From an uncultured Lachnospiraceae bacterium (GTDB lineage Bacteria; Bacillota; Clostridia; Lachnospirales; Lachnospiraceae), in the NCBI GenBank assembly GCA_902803625.1, contig CADCQV010000046.1:1-6144 (forward strand): a DNA stretch of 6,144 nucleotides. Reading direction: 5' to 3'. Shown here in pieces: positions 5,557 through 6,144 of this stretch. The position numbers were made by a program, and so were the translations under genes. Below the pieces are notes generated by a model that was not told where the DNA came from, did no database searches, and was given only the letters and a program-made list of their open reading frames with translations. Position 1 is the first letter of the stretch; the number at the start of each line of letters is the position of its first letter.

Positions 5557-6144
5557 TTAAGTCCTGTTTGTTAGTGCTTCGAAACGCTTGGAACGTACCT
5601 TCCTTGGAAACTTCCTGCCTGGACGGATATCCGTAAGGTACTTAAGCAGCAGTTCCCTGATCTCAGCGTTTTTTATCCGCTGTATAAGGAAATACCTACA
5701 GGTGACTACTGCATCTGAAACGGAGACTTTTCGTCTGTAATTCTGTCCGGACTGTACTACTTTTACGCAGCTTATAAGAAGCATTGTCATGTTATAAAGG
5801 ATAAGCCGGGCATAAAACTCCTGGATTATAAGTTCCCTGAGGCAGGAGTGGAAATAGTTGAGAGCAACATTGTATTTCAGATAACGGAAGGAAGTTTCTA
5901 TCCCCCAGCGCATATGATATATCATCTTTAACAGGGCTATATCAAAGCGTTCTTCGGGAAGATTTGTCAACAGGTATTCCGTGTTCCCGCCCTCAAGTTC
6001 GATCTTTATTATTCTAACGGACATTGGAAACAATGCGGTTTTGTCATTGGCCGGGATCAGATCAAAAGGACGGTCTTTCCGCAGGACATAAAAACGATCC
6101 GGATGATTTTTGTATAGCTTGGATTGTTTACGCGTCACTTCAAA
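5557..6144 (-). CDS. IS4-family transposase, C-terminal part (gene continues beyond the window)
   Basis: The frame is open through the right edge of the window (Phe-Glu precede the GTG at 6138), so this is the C-terminal 195 or so residues of a DDE transposase that is usually 400-470 residues long. The IS4 signature Y-x2-R-x3-E-x6-K is perfect in YHMRWGIETSFRYLK (5919-5875); its Glu codon (5896-5898) is the third catalytic residue. The preceding YLLTNLPEERF strand and the following YNVALNYFHS helix are also typical. The two catalytic Asp residues and the N-terminal DNA-binding part are outside the window, so whether the copy is intact cannot be judged. It ends with a natural TAA and no internal break is seen. 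It lies on the same strand as, and upstream of, the ligase cassette, with a 270-nt non-coding gap. Confidence 0.9.
   Translation of the reverse strand, partial: FEVTRKQSKLYKNHPDRFYVLRKDRPFDLIPANDKTALFPMSVRIIKIELEGGNTEYLLTNLPEERFDIALLKMIYHMRWGIETSFRYLKYNVALNYFHSCLRELIIQEFYARLILYNMTMLLISCVKVVQSGQNYRRKVSVSDAVVTCRYFLIQRIKNAEIRELLLKYLTDIRPGRKFPRKVRSKRFEALTNRT

Larger units (their letters stand above)
5379..6144 (-). mobile_element. Partial IS4-family insertion sequence (left boundary uncertain)
   Basis: The transposase fragment and its 3' flank belong to an IS4-type insertion sequence that runs off the right edge. The left boundary is set tentatively at the AGTCAAGGGGGACGGTTC tract (5379-5396), the most IR-like sequence between the transposase stop and the ligase gene. 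The other terminal repeat and any target duplication are not in the window. The 5397-5500 stretch holds no gene I can support. Confidence 0.45.

Overview
The window looks like a chromosomal segment of a fermentative, low-to-mid GC Firmicute. A Lachnospiraceae/Clostridia-type host is my best guess. This rests on Firmicute-like AGGAGG-type ribosome binding sites, a PTS permease with a fused glucose-type EIIA, a trehalose-6-phosphate hydrolase very close to the Bacillus TreA type, and an IS4-type transposase. The taxonomic guess is inference only.

Left part (1-2199, + strand): the 3' end of a PTS sugar permease (C-terminal EIIA domain) is followed after 18 nt by a complete trehalose-6-phosphate hydrolase gene (treC/treA). 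Together they form a trehalose uptake operon: the permease imports and phosphorylates trehalose, and the hydrolase splits trehalose-6-P into glucose and glucose-6-P. The EIIB/EIIC domains, any treR regulator and the promoter lie outside the window.

Middle part (2215-5286, - strand): a three-gene cassette converges on treC with a 15-nt gap. In transcription order it encodes a GCS2-type glutamate-cysteine ligase family protein, a class I glutamine-amidotransferase-like (peptidase C26/PuuD-type) gamma-glutamyl hydrolase with an intact Cys-His-Glu triad, and a MetA (homoserine O-acyltransferase) homologue. In the MetA homologue the catalytic Cys, His and Glu are replaced by Ser142, Asp235 and Val237, and about 30 residues after the catalytic His are missing. 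The last two genes are tightly coupled. A 128-nt gap holding a REP-like repeat separates the ligase from the hydrolase. The set looks like an uncharacterised gamma-glutamyl conjugation/deconjugation pathway with a repurposed MetA-fold protein, and it is the most interesting object here.

Right part (5287-6144): a promoter-like sequence reading into the cassette, a short repeat-containing tract that may be an IS end or a dispersed palindromic element, a probable terminator, and the C-terminal part of an IS4-family transposase (- strand) that runs off the window edge.
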